Shown: positions 24,850 to 35,816 of the stretch, one piece after another
Layout of the letters: every line of letters begins with the position of its first letter
How positions within the stretch are numbered: the first letter of the stretch is position 1
Source of the DNA: Planctomycetota bacterium
GTDB lineage: Bacteria > Planctomycetota > UBA8742 > UBA2392
Assembly (NCBI GenBank): GCA_020638675.1
Contig: JACKID010000001.1
Coordinates: forward strand, 2,728,001 to 2,792,000
Length of the DNA: 64,000 nucleotides
Direction of reading: 5' to 3'
Translations under genes and position numbers: made by a program
Notes under the pieces: generated by a model
The model's input: the letters and a program-made list of their open reading frames with translations, nothing else
What the model was told of the DNA's origin: nothing
Database searches by the model: none

Positions 24850-26694
24850 TCACTTCAAACTGAAAAACACCTTGCCGCTGTTGCGGGCGAGGAACGGGTT
24901 CTGCTTGCTGGCGGCATCCCAGCCGAAGATGCGCGTGCACTCTTCGCGGCGGATCACCTGCTCGGCCGGGCTCAGCTCTCTCTCGCTGTAGCTGTAGAGC
25001 TTGCGCCCGAGCTCCTCCAGCCCCATGTCGGCGCCGCTGAAGACGAACATCGGCTTCTGCAGGTCGCCCGTCACTTCGCAGTGGATCGGTGTGGCGCCCA
25101 ACGCACCAGTAATGCTTGCTCGTAAAGAAGCATGGTTGGTCGGCGCGTTCGGGTTGAACACCACGCGCCCGGCGAAGTCGCCCTCCAGCCCGAGGCACTT
25201 CACCTTGCCGTCCTTCATCTCCAGCTCGCCGCCGGCGCGCAGCGTCGCCTTGCGCACGCCGTCCTTCTTGCTGAACGTGCCTTCCAGCTTGCCCGTCATC
25301 GTGCCGGCCAGCGGCGCGCACTTCACGTCCATCTTCTGCACGTCGACGGTCCAGCTCAGCTCGAGTTGCGGGAACTGCTCGGCCAGCACCACCAGGTTCG
25401 GCTCGACGTCGCTGAGCTTTTCGTTCGTCGTCGGGCTCCAGGTGATGTCGCGGCTGAGCGTGCCGCTGGTGACGACCAAATCAAGCCGCCCGGTCAACTC
25501 CGGCAGCTTGCCGTTCAGCACCAGCTTGCCGCCGCCGCGCGCGTTCATGTTGTCGCCGGTCGCCAGCGCGGCGTCGGGTGCGCTCAGGCTGACGTCGTGG
25601 AACTCCCAGTCCTCGCCGTCCACCAGCTCGATGCGCCCGCTGAACTCGCCCTCCGGCAGGTCGAAGGCGTGCGTCGGGTCGAGCCCCATCGCCGTGTAGT
25701 GATAGTAGGTGTAGTTCTGGATCAGGCAGCTCGCGTCCAGCCGCAGCCGCGCCAGGTCACCGCTGATTCCGATCTCGCCGCGCAGCAGCCCGTCGTACTG
25801 GTCCACCTTGCGGTAGCGCGCCCACAGCGGCCCAAGCTGAAGCTGGTCGATCATGCACACCATGTTGCTGTCGCCGCCCGGCACCAGCGTCCCGCGCAGC
25901 GTGCCCATCCCGATGCCGCTCTCCACCGCACGCATGTCGGCCGACACTTTCAAACCTCCCCCACCGTCGCTGATCGAGATGCCGCCCTGAATCCGAACCT
26001 CATGCATCTGCCCGACTATCGTGACGCTCGCGTGTGTCATGCCGACGTGAAGCTGCCAGCGGGCTTCGCTGGTTTCTCCGTGAACCGACTTCAGCTCGAA
26101 CAGCGCCGTCGTCGGCGCGCCGTATACCTCGACGCTTCCACCCTCCAGGTGCAGCTCGGCGTCCTTGCGCTCACTGGTCTTCATGCGCTCGAGAAAATCT
26201 TCCAGCTTGCCGCCCGAGGCGTCGAGTTCGGCATGCAGACCTTCGCCGGTCACAACGTAGCGCCCGCCGAACATAAGGAACAAACCGGCGTCAAACTCGA
26301 CGCGGTCGATCGCCAGCTTGCCGACTTCCGGCAACTCGCAGCGCAGGTTGGTGAAGCGCAACTCACCGGCCGTCGCGTCGCCGTCGAATTCGTCGTACTT
26401 GACCTCGCCGCCCAGCGCCTCAGACAACTGGTCCAGGGCCTGCCCGCGCGCATAGATCAGCAGCGGGTTCACGCCGGCGAGGCTCAGCCCGCGCACGGCC
26501 AGCGTGCCGACAAACAGGCTCAGCCCGATGATCCAGTAGCGGCGCAGTTTCGGGATCGCGAACAGCACCGCAGGCAGCGCCATGAACCCGCCGAACAGGA
26601 ACGCGCCCAGCGAAACCACCCCGCCCACTGCGATCTGCCAGACCTTGCCAGGCTTGCCGGGACTGGTCTGGGGCTCGGATTGCGTTGTTTCCAT
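24850..26694 (-). CDS. AsmA/GspN-like membrane-anchored protein
   Basis: The 614-residue protein has two N-terminal hydrophobic helices (about 18-45 and 52-72) and then a long beta-rich periplasmic region. The short repeating amphipathic strands (for example LEGGSVEVYGAPTTALFELKSV and GGKLVLNGKLPELTGRLDLVV) resemble the AsmA/TamB/GspN class involved in outer-membrane lipid or protein handling. The class match is by pattern only. The C-terminal 50 residues (ELSPAEQVIRREECTRIFGWD) are not typical. It is divergent from lon with only 39 bases between starts. Confidence 0.55.
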   Translation of the reverse strand: METTQSEPQTSPGKPGKVWQIAVGGVVSLGAFLFGGFMALPAVLFAIPKLRRYWIIGLSLFVGTLAVRGLSLAGVNPLLIYARGQALDQLSEALGGEVKYDEFDGDATAGELRFTNLRCELPEVGKLAIDRVEFDAGLFLMFGGRYVVTGEGLHAELDASGGKLEDFLERMKTSERKDAELHLEGGSVEVYGAPTTALFELKSVHGETSEARWQLHVGMTHASVTIVGQMHEVRIQGGISISDGGGGLKVSADMRAVESGIGMGTLRGTLVPGGDSNMVCMIDQLQLGPLWARYRKVDQYDGLLRGEIGISGDLARLRLDASCLIQNYTYYHYTAMGLDPTHAFDLPEGEFSGRIELVDGEDWEFHDVSLSAPDAALATGDNMNARGGGKLVLNGKLPELTGRLDLVVTSGTLSRDITWSPTTNEKLSDVEPNLVVLAEQFPQLELSWTVDVQKMDVKCAPLAGTMTGKLEGTFSKKDGVRKATLRAGGELEMKDGKVKCLGLEGDFAGRVVFNPNAPTNHASLRASITGALGATPIHCEVTGDLQKPMFVFSGADMGLEELGRKLYSYSERELSPAEQVIRREECTRIFGWDAASKQNPFLARNSGKVFFSLK

Positions 26695-26733
26695 GGGGTA
26701 TCGCTGCTACAAACGGCCGCACTGAGAGGGATT

Positions 26734-29187
<2,454 letters not shown>

Positions 29188-29191
29188 CGTC

Positions 29192-29414
29192 TGTCGGCCC
29201 TGACGGGCCTCTATTGGTATTGGCTCCAGTAAGCCCGGCCCTTACGGACCGGGCTACGATCTTGAGGCCCCTTCGGGGCCTGCACTCACCAAATGCGTTG
29301 GCCGCTGAGGCGTGCGGCGGAAGAGAGGCCCCGCAGGGGCCGGTAGACATTAGCCCGGCCCGTGAGGGCCGGGTATGCTGGCCCCAATTCCACAAAGGCC
29401 CGGCAGGGCCGACA
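29192..29414. repeat. Left REP array
   Basis: It contains, in order, the 19-mer end, a CCCGGCCCTTACGGACCGGG palindrome, GGCCCCTTCGGGGCC, a conserved spacer CACCAAATGCGTTGGCCG, GGCCCCGCAGGGGCC, GCCCGGCCCGTGAGGGCCGGG, and the complementary 19-mer end. Every unit can form a short hairpin. Confidence 0.85.
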
Positions 29415-29430
29415 GAACGCGGGGGCCGCA

Positions 29431-29880
29431 ATGCCGCACACATTCACGCGCCTGCTCTATCACGTCGTGTATTCGACGAAGGACCGCATGCCGTTGCTCT
29501 CCGGCGCATGGGCGGAACGCATGCATGGCTACCTCGGCGGCATCGTGCGCAACCTGAAAGGCACGCCGATCCAGATCGGCGGCGTCGCGGATCACGTGCA
29601 CCTGTTCATCCAGTTGCCGCCGACGATCACGATTGCCGAGGCCGTCAACAAGTTGAAATCGAACTCTTCGCGCTGGATCAACGAGGAGGCGGACTTCCGA
29701 AACAAGTTCGCGTGGCAGGAGGGATACGCGGCGTTCAGCGTCAGCGACAACCGATACGACGACACAGTGCGATACATCGAGAACCAGGAGAGCCATCACG
29801 CACACCGTGGATTCATCGACGAGTTGAAAGAGTTCCTCGAGCGCAACGGCATGGAGTTTACGGAGGCGGATTTGCATTGA
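29431..29880 (+). CDS. REP-associated tyrosine transposase (RAYT, IS200/Y1 family)
   Basis: This 149-residue HUH endonuclease starts at ATG 29431 after GGGGG. The metal-binding HUH motif is H55-V-H57 in GGVADHVHLFIQLP, and the catalytic Tyr is Y99 in WQEGYAAFSVS. The opening TRLLYHVVYSTKDRMPLL is typical of Y1 transposases. RAYTs nick REP palindromes as single strands and are usually single-copy genes flanked by REPs, as here. All catalytic residues are present, so it may be active. Confidence 0.92.
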   Translation: MPHTFTRLLYHVVYSTKDRMPLLSGAWAERMHGYLGGIVRNLKGTPIQIGGVADHVHLFIQLPPTITIAEAVNKLKSNSSRWINEEADFRNKFAWQEGYAAFSVSDNRYDDTVRYIENQESHHAHRGFIDELKEFLERNGMEFTEADLH

Positions 29881-29886
29881 CGGTTC

Positions 29887-30241
29887 TGTCGGCCCTGACG
29901 GGCCTTTGGGGTTCTTTGGAACATGTGTCCCGGCCCTTGCGGGCCGGGCTACGATCTTCCGGCCCCTTCGGGGCCTTCACGCACCAAATGCGTTGGCCGG
30001 TGAGGCGTGCGGCGGCAGAAAGGCCCCGTAAGGCGCCGCAAGACCATAGCCCGGACCCGGGGGTGCGCTTTCGACCGCCGCAACAAAGGCCCCGCAGGGG
30101 CCGGTAGACCTTGGCCCGCAACCGGGTGTACGCGTTCGACCTCCACAACAAAGGCCCCGCAGGGGCCGGTAGACCTTAGCCCGGCCAGTGAGGGCCGGGT
30201 GTGCCGGCCCCCAATTCCACAAAGGCCCGTCAGGGCCGACA
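29887..30241. repeat. Right REP array with tandem 65-base units
   Basis: It starts with the same order of palindromes as the left array. It then carries a unit twice (about 30063-30127 and 30128-30200), each with a TTCGACC..CC.CAACAAA spacer, GGCCCCGCAGGGGCC and GGTAGACCTT. It closes with the complementary 19-mer at 30223-30241. Confidence 0.85.
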
Positions 30242-30359
30242 CGATGGCGCTACTCAGAACTTTCCCGCATTTTTCATCGCGAAATCGGGTGGATTTGTAC
30301 TCCATCGGCCGGGATGGGTGAGGGCGGTGTTGTTCCGCTCAACCTTTGAGGTTCTTCCC

Positions 30360-31013
30360 ATGCCTGACGAAAACGAAATGCCGGCCGATGCCGCGGGCGA
30401 GCCGAAGCGCAAAACCCGTCTTGGCGTGCAGCAGCCGATCAACGGCGAGAACGGAAACATGACCGACCTGCGCGCGCCCGTGCGCGGGTACACGCCCGGC
30501 GCCGGGCATATCGGCGACGGGGGCATTCGCCTCATGCTCGGCGATGCGTGCCGCCTGTTGTGGCAGATCGCGCGCATCACTTCCGGCGTGCTGGACACAG
30601 TGCGCCTGGGCGACATCCGCAAACTGTGCGCTGAAGAAATGCCGCCCGCCGTCGCGACCATCCGCGAGGATGGCACCTATGCGCCGGATCATAACTCCGC
30701 GGACGCCGTCGAAGAGCGCGCGAAGGCGGCCCTTTCGACAAGCTCAGGGCAGGCCCATTCGACGGGCTCAGGGCAGGACCCTTCGACAAGCTCAGGGCAG
30801 GATCATCGCAAGCGCCCGCGTGGGCGTTCTCATCCGTTGCTCATGCTGATTCGGCTTGGCGTGCAGGCGACGCGTCTGCTGAAGCAGATCGCAACCGCGG
30901 CCTACCCGCACGCGATGAACACGCTGAACCTCGACGAGCAAAAGGAACGCTTCGCCGAGCGGGAATCTCTCGCGTGGCACCGCATGGCGACGAGCGGCGC
31001 GGACCTGACGTGA
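30360..31013 (+). CDS. Hypothetical protein carrying an in-frame repeat insertion
   Basis: The 217-residue soluble protein starts at ATG 30360. Two helical blocks (about 57-110, DACRLLWQIARITSGVLDTVRLGDIRKLC, and about 160-215, LLMLIRLGVQATRLLKQIATAA) resemble each other. They are split by a hydrophilic stretch encoded by three copies of a DNA repeat, giving STSSGQ, STGSGQ and STSSGQ. The function is not recognised. It lies just outside the REP element and is followed by terminator hairpins. Confidence 0.7.
   Translation: MPDENEMPADAAGEPKRKTRLGVQQPINGENGNMTDLRAPVRGYTPGAGHIGDGGIRLMLGDACRLLWQIARITSGVLDTVRLGDIRKLCAEEMPPAVATIREDGTYAPDHNSADAVEERAKAALSTSSGQAHSTGSGQDPSTSSGQDHRKRPRGRSHPLLMLIRLGVQATRLLKQIATAAYPHAMNTLNLDEQKERFAERESLAWHRMATSGADLT
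30734..30801 (+). repeat. Three tandem copies of the TTCGACAAGCTCAGGGCAGG repeat inside a gene
   Basis: Copies lie at 30734-30753, 30758-30777 (two changes) and 30782-30801, with a 24-base period. The period is a multiple of three, so the host frame stays open. From memory this 20-mer is a widely scattered intergenic repeat of many bacteria; here it is coding. Confidence 0.9.
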
Positions 31014-31032
31014 CGTAATCGCAAACTTCAAA

Positions 31033-31106
31033 ACCCGGGCACAGCCCCGGGTGTCAGCCATTTAACAACCACCCGCAAACCCGCATTTTAAGCGGGTTTG
31101 CGGGTG
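31033..31106. terminator. Two terminator hairpins after the 30360 gene
   Basis: The first is a CCCGGG-type hairpin at about 31033-31052. The second has perfect 15-base arms, CACCCGCAAACCCGC (31070-31084) and its complement (31092-31106), with a 7-base loop and a T-rich flank. It lies between convergent genes and can end both. Confidence 0.8.
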
Positions 31107-31200
31107 CTTTGTGTGCGATTCGAGTGTTGGCCGGGTGAATCTGCCCGGGCTTTGCGGCCCGGGCTGTTGCTGCTTGCGTGACCTGATTCACTTAGAGAAT

Positions 31201-32895
31201 TCAGTTCCGGTTCACGAACTCGGGCGTGCACATCAGCGAGATGAACAGGTCCTCGTAGATGTCGCGCTCGGCGCGTTTGCCGTCGGTCCATTCCTTCACC
31301 GTGTCCAGCAGCTTGGCCATTTCGTCGCGCGAGGGGTAGCGCCCCATCACGGTCGCGAACACCAGCTCGACGCGGTTCTGCAGGCTGTTGGGCTTGCCGA
31401 GGATCTGGTCGAGCGTCGTGCGCGGGCCCTTCGGCAGGATGTCGCCGTTCAGGAACATCAGCGCGCGGGTGAGGCTGCCGCCGCGCTCGTCGACATCCTT
31501 CAGCACGTCCTCACCGTCGAAGGCGTTGGCGATCATGGCGTGCAGGCGCACCTTGTACGCGGCCGCGGTCTCGGTGACCGGCACGCCGTCGATGGCGGCC
31601 TGGGCCTCGTTCACCGGGCGCTCGGGGCCCTTGTCGTCCTCGACGCCGACGGCCTTGAGGATGCTGCGCTCGATCATCTCGGGGCTCAACTCGCGCACCT
31701 GCTGGTGGCTGTAGTACATGTAGTCGTAGAGGTTGCTGTCGTTGGTGACGGCCTGCCGCTGGTAGATCTTGCTGTTGACGATGATGCGGATGAGGTGCTT
31801 GAGGTCGAAGCCAGAGGCCGCGAAGTCGCGCCCCATGACCTTCATGATGACGGGCACGGTCGGGTCGACGAGGCTGTTGAAGTCATCGACCGGGTTCACG
31901 AACGCTACGCCGAGGAAGTAGCCCATGAAGCGGTTGACGGTCATCTCGGCGAACCATGGGTTGTCTTTGCTGGTGAGCCAGTCGGCCATCGCGCTGCGCA
32001 GGTTCCTGCCGTCGCGCGGCGACCATTCGCGCCCGTCGAGGAAGCGGGGCAGCTTGTACTCGCCCTCGAGCTTGAGCTTGTCTTGAAGGTCGCGGGCGGT
32101 GCTGAACTGCAGGTCGGGAGTCATGGTCAGGATGGTCTGGTCATCGACGCGGGTCTCGCGCGTGAAGGATTTGAAGAAGGCCTGCCAGGCTTCGAAGTCG
32201 TCCTGCGTCCAGTCGTCGGTCTTGGAGTCGTGGCACTGGGCGCACTGGATCTGGCGCCCGAGGAAGACGCGGCTGGCGCTGCCGGCGACGTAGGCGAGGT
32301 CGTTGCTTTGAATCAGCGTCTGCAGGTAGCCATAGTTGGGCGCGCCCGACACGCCCTCGGTTTCGGCGAACAGCCCGTGCACGACTTTGTCCCACGGCAG
32401 GTTCTGCTCGAAGGCGTTGCTCATGTAGCCGTACACCTGCCGCCCGCCCATGTAGCGGACGCCCCCGGTGCTGCCGCGCCCGATGAGCAGCGTCGTCCAC
32501 CAGGTTGCCATGTGGTCGCGGAACTCGGGTGTCTTGAGCAGGTACTCGACAATCGCTTCGCGGCGGGACTGCGCGGCGCGGCTGTCCGGGTTTCCGCCGC
32601 GGGGGTTGATGGCGCGGATGTCAGCGGGCGAAGGCTGCTGGCCGGTCAAGTCGAGATACACGCGGCGCAGCCAGACGTGGTCGTCCGCCAGCGGCGCGGG
32701 CTCGATGCCGGCGTCGGCCTGCATCGCCTCGTACGCTTCGTCGAGCGCGTCGCTGACCTTCTTCCAGTTGCGCCCCAGCTTGCTGTGCTTGGGAAGGTTG
32801 TCGTCGGCTTCGTCAGCGCGCGTGGAGTGCGCGCTCGCCAGCAGGCAGGAGATGGCCAGTACGGCCGGGAGTGTGAGGGCGATTGCCTTGCGCAT
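31201..32895 (-). CDS. DUF1549/DUF1553-type secreted protein with CAQCH motif
   Basis: The 564-residue protein has a Sec signal (cleavage about residue 27). The DUF1549 part reads HVWLRRVYLDLTGQQPSPADIRAI, RREAIVEYLLKTPEFRDHMATWWTTLLIG and FLGRQIQCAQCHDSKTDDWTQDDF; the CAQCH suits covalent haem c. The DUF1553-like part reads WLTSKDNPWFAEMTVNRFMGYFLGVAFVNPVDDF and ends LFISLMCTPEFVNRN. The pair is typical of Planctomycetota and Verrucomicrobiota and often travels with a DUF1501 gene, which is absent here. Confidence 0.9.
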   Translation of the reverse strand: MRKAIALTLPAVLAISCLLASAHSTRADEADDNLPKHSKLGRNWKKVSDALDEAYEAMQADAGIEPAPLADDHVWLRRVYLDLTGQQPSPADIRAINPRGGNPDSRAAQSRREAIVEYLLKTPEFRDHMATWWTTLLIGRGSTGGVRYMGGRQVYGYMSNAFEQNLPWDKVVHGLFAETEGVSGAPNYGYLQTLIQSNDLAYVAGSASRVFLGRQIQCAQCHDSKTDDWTQDDFEAWQAFFKSFTRETRVDDQTILTMTPDLQFSTARDLQDKLKLEGEYKLPRFLDGREWSPRDGRNLRSAMADWLTSKDNPWFAEMTVNRFMGYFLGVAFVNPVDDFNSLVDPTVPVIMKVMGRDFAASGFDLKHLIRIIVNSKIYQRQAVTNDSNLYDYMYYSHQQVRELSPEMIERSILKAVGVEDDKGPERPVNEAQAAIDGVPVTETAAAYKVRLHAMIANAFDGEDVLKDVDERGGSLTRALMFLNGDILPKGPRTTLDQILGKPNSLQNRVELVFATVMGRYPSRDEMAKLLDTVKEWTDGKRAERDIYEDLFISLMCTPEFVNRN

Positions 32896-33088
32896 GTGGT
32901 GGCCTCCGCCCCAAGTCTATCGCGCGGGTGCGTGCAGCCCTCGCACGCAATGCAAACAGCGCACCGGATTGGGTAGAGGCATTCTTGCCTTCCCCGATTT
33001 GCAATGTCGCGCACTTTCGGCTCATCGCGAATACGTATGAGGCCCGGGTGCGCTTGCCGCTGCATTTGCGTGCGGTATCCTTCCCGTG

Positions 33089-34975
33089 ATGAGCGACGAC
33101 GTGCAAGAGACCATGAAGGAAGGCGACGGCGCCCCGCGCGTCATCATCGAGGTGCTGACCAGCTCACTCGCCGGGCGGCGCTTCGGCTACACCAGCAAGG
33201 ACCTGCGCTCGGGCGTGCTGATCGGGCGCGCCCCGGACTGCAACCTGCGCTTCGACGGCGCGCGCGACCTGAAGGTCAGCGGCCACCACGCGCTGCTCGA
33301 GGAACGCAACGACGGCATCTACCTGCGCGACCAGGGCAGCAGCAACGGACTGTACGTCGAGAAGCACCGCGCGACGGTCGAGGGCACACGCGTCTACGAC
33401 GGCTACGAGATCAACCTGGGCCAGGAAGGCGCGACGCTGCGCGTCGTGATTCCCGGCGACCCGCCGCCGCCGGTTTCGAAGTTCCCGTCTTCCATGAACC
33501 CGCCCAAGCCGGCAGCCGAGCCGGACGAGCCGGAAAGCCTGACGCTGATGGTCGATGAAGTCGGGCGACAGGTCGGCGCGGGCGACAAGACCAAGCACAT
33601 GATCAAGGCCGTGGCCGAGAGGCTCGAAGCGCGCTCGGCGGCACGTCGCGCGAGCCTGACCACGCTGGTCGCCGCGCTGTTCTTGCTGATCGTGGCAGCG
33701 GCCGCCATCGGCGTCTGGTACTACAACCACAACGAAGCCGAGCAGGCCAAGGAGAAGGCCGACAGCACGGCCAAGCTCGACGAGGCTGAGCGCAAGCGCC
33801 AGGAAGCCGAGAAGCAACGCCAGGACGCGGACAGGCAGCGGCAGAAGGAGCTCGACGACCTGCGCGACAAGATGACCGCGCTGGAAACCGCGCTAGCCGA
33901 CCAGGTCGCCACGCTCAAGGCGGAGCAGGAGAAGCGCTTCGACCAGCTGCGCAAGGACGTCGACGAAGAGACGGCCGCCCGCGTCAAGGAGATCAGCGAC
34001 GCGCAGTTGAAAGAGCTTCGCGACGCGACGGAAGAGCAGCTTCGCCAGCTCAAGGATCTGTCGAAAGAGCCGTCCGAAGGCTCCTTCCGGGACGTCGCCG
34101 AGAAGTACAACAACTCGGTCTTCCTGATATTCGTGCAGTACCCGCTGCTGGACGCCGACGGCAAAGCGGTCGGCATCGAAAGCGGTACCGGCACCGGCTG
34201 GCTCGCGCACACCAGCGACAAGAAGGCCTGGGTCGTCACCAACAAGCACGTGCTGAAGCCTTACTACTTCAAGCCCGAGCTCGCGCTGAGCCACGCGATC
34301 AGCGGCGTCGAGCCCGCACCGCTGAGCCAGTGGGTTATCGCCGCGTGGCACCCGGGGACAAAGCTGCGCGAGAAAGTCGGCGATACCAACCTCAGCGTCG
34401 CGGAAGCGTGGGCGACGCTGCCCGGCGGTCGCGGCGGGCAGGGCTCGATCAAGGTCAAGGGCTTCGCGCCGGACGACTGGACTACCTTCGGCGACAACTA
34501 CGCCGCGTACCTGGAGGCGTCGGGCTTCAAGACCGACCTCCCGGCCGACATCATCGCACGCGTCAAGAAGGCGGGCATTCACAACATGGACACGTTCAAC
34601 GACCTGTGCCTGCTCGAGTTCGAACGCCGCGACAGCAAAGAGCTCACGCTGCCGCTGCCGATCGCCAGCGACGCGGAGCTGAAGGCGCTGCACGTGACCG
34701 ACAAGGTGATGGCGCTCGGCTATCCGCTCGGGCTCAGCGTCATCAAGGGCACGACCGTGACCACCAGCCCCGCCACCGGCGACATCCGCAGCCTGCAATT
34801 CGAAGTCGGCGTGATCGGCACGTCAGCGCCGATCATCCCCGGCAATTCCGGCGGCCCGCTGATCAACCTCGACGGCAAAGTCATCGGCGTCGTAACCCGC
34901 CGCTTCGAAGGAACACTCGGCGAAGCCATAGCCGCCGACCACGCCCGCGAGTTAGTCGACAAGCTGGCTAAGTAG
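33089..34975 (+). CDS. FHA - transmembrane - coiled coil - trypsin-like protease
   Basis: The 628-residue protein has a cytoplasmic FHA domain (about 18-115; IGRAPDCNLRFDG, SGHHALL, SSNGLYV) and one transmembrane helix near 190-212 (TTLVAALFLLIVAAAAIGVW). A long coiled coil with (R/K)QEAEKQRQDADRQRQ units follows (about 215-325). A periplasmic S1-type protease domain has His387 (VVTNKHVL) and Ser587 (PGNSGGPL). The Asp is probably in NDLCLLEFE. No PDZ domain follows. It would link phosphothreonine sensing inside to proteolysis outside. GTG 33086 is an alternative start. Confidence 0.9.
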   Translation: MSDDVQETMKEGDGAPRVIIEVLTSSLAGRRFGYTSKDLRSGVLIGRAPDCNLRFDGARDLKVSGHHALLEERNDGIYLRDQGSSNGLYVEKHRATVEGTRVYDGYEINLGQEGATLRVVIPGDPPPPVSKFPSSMNPPKPAAEPDEPESLTLMVDEVGRQVGAGDKTKHMIKAVAERLEARSAARRASLTTLVAALFLLIVAAAAIGVWYYNHNEAEQAKEKADSTAKLDEAERKRQEAEKQRQDADRQRQKELDDLRDKMTALETALADQVATLKAEQEKRFDQLRKDVDEETAARVKEISDAQLKELRDATEEQLRQLKDLSKEPSEGSFRDVAEKYNNSVFLIFVQYPLLDADGKAVGIESGTGTGWLAHTSDKKAWVVTNKHVLKPYYFKPELALSHAISGVEPAPLSQWVIAAWHPGTKLREKVGDTNLSVAEAWATLPGGRGGQGSIKVKGFAPDDWTTFGDNYAAYLEASGFKTDLPADIIARVKKAGIHNMDTFNDLCLLEFERRDSKELTLPLPIASDAELKALHVTDKVMALGYPLGLSVIKGTTVTTSPATGDIRSLQFEVGVIGTSAPIIPGNSGGPLINLDGKVIGVVTRRFEGTLGEAIAADHARELVDKLAK

Positions 34976-35135
34976 TGGCCGCATAGTTCATTCCCTGCAA
35001 CTGCAGCCGCGGCGACACCGAGCGCGCACTCTTCGTCCCGCCGAAACTGTCGAAACGAGCCACAATGCGCCCCCCCTTGAAACCCGCCTGCCTGGCCCAG
35101 TTCGGGAGTGCTGCCTCCGGCAGCGCTCCGGCCAC
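34976..35135. other. Intergenic gap between convergent genes
   Basis: This 160-base gap contains only a small GC hairpin (GCTGCC / GGCAGC near 35110-35125). I see no gene. Confidence 0.4.
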
Positions 35136-35753
35136 TCAGTGGGCCCAGAGGTTCGGGTCGGCCAGTTCCGCCGGCTTGAAGCTGCCAACGATCATTGCGT
35201 CGGCCAGGTACAGCCTCCCGCCCGGCTTCAGCACTCGCGCGAACTCACGCAGTGCCTTTGGCTTGTCGGTCGCCAGGTTCAACACGCCGTTGCTGATCAC
35301 GACGTCGGCGCTGTGCTCGGGCAACGGAATGTGCTCGGCATCGCCGTCCACCAGACTGACCTGCTCTGCCAGTCCGGCTTCGCACGCTGAACGCCAGGCT
35401 GCCAGGCGCATGGCAGGTGTTGGGTCCACACCGATCGCGCGCCCGAGCCGCCCCACGCGTCTGGCCGCCAGCAGCAGGTCCATGCCGGCGCCACTGCCGA
35501 CGTCGACGACCGTCTCATGGGGATGGATCGGTCCGATCCGCAGAGGGTTGCCAAGTCCCGCAAAACGACTGGTCGAGGTCGCGGGCAGCGCCTCGAGTTC
35601 AGCACGGTCGTAGTCCAGCCGCTCGACGGCGTAGTCCAGCCCGACGTTGAAGTGAAAGTCGACCGTCGGGTCTTCCGCAACGGCCGTGTAGGTCTCGCGC
35701 ACGATACGATTCATCTCGTTCAGGTCGGGCGTCACGAGGCAGATGTCTGTCAT
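35136..35753 (-). CDS. SAM-dependent methyltransferase (class I, ArsM/UbiE-like)
   Basis: The 205-residue protein has motif I VVDVGSGAGMDLLLAAR at about 82-98, then GVDPTPAMRLAAW, GDAEHIPLPEHSADVVISNGVLNL and the post-motif RVLKPGGRLYLADAM. The N-terminal LGNP and the SNGVLNL stretch recall arsenite methyltransferase relatives, but the N-terminal Cys needed for arsenite methylation is not convincingly placed. It lies 63 bases after the diiron gene in the same operon. Confidence 0.88.
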   Translation of the reverse strand: MTDICLVTPDLNEMNRIVRETYTAVAEDPTVDFHFNVGLDYAVERLDYDRAELEALPATSTSRFAGLGNPLRIGPIHPHETVVDVGSGAGMDLLLAARRVGRLGRAIGVDPTPAMRLAAWRSACEAGLAEQVSLVDGDAEHIPLPEHSADVVISNGVLNLATDKPKALREFARVLKPGGRLYLADAMIVGSFKPAELADPNLWAH

Positions 35754-35816
35754 GGCAGTCTCCAGTTGGTTGAGAAACCTGTGGTGCCCCGCCTGTACGA
35801 CGGGGCCCCGTGGGCA

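Larger units (their letters stand above)
29192..30241 (+). mobile_element. REP/RAYT element (REPtron-like)
   Basis: A Y1 transposase gene sits between two arrays of GC-rich palindromic elements. The outer ends are perfect inverted repeats of each other: TGTCGGCCCTGACGGGCCT at 29192-29210 and its complement at 30223-30241. The inner ends next to the transposase gene carry the same 19-mer: 29887-29905 is identical, and 29396-29414 is the complement with one mismatch. About 165 bases of each array form a direct repeat of the other. Confidence 0.85.

Noticed and set aside
25132..26733. Open reading continuing about 530 codons upstream of the lon start in the same frame
   Set aside because: It runs antisense to the AsmA-like gene. 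Its translation is low in hydrophobic periodicity and rich in Arg, Gln and His. Lon homology starts at 26734 with a good ribosome site.
29887..30241. Possible CRISPR array
   Set aside because: The repeats are palindromic, vary in spacing (no uniform unique spacers), and flank a Y1 transposase. This is a REP array, and no cas gene is present.
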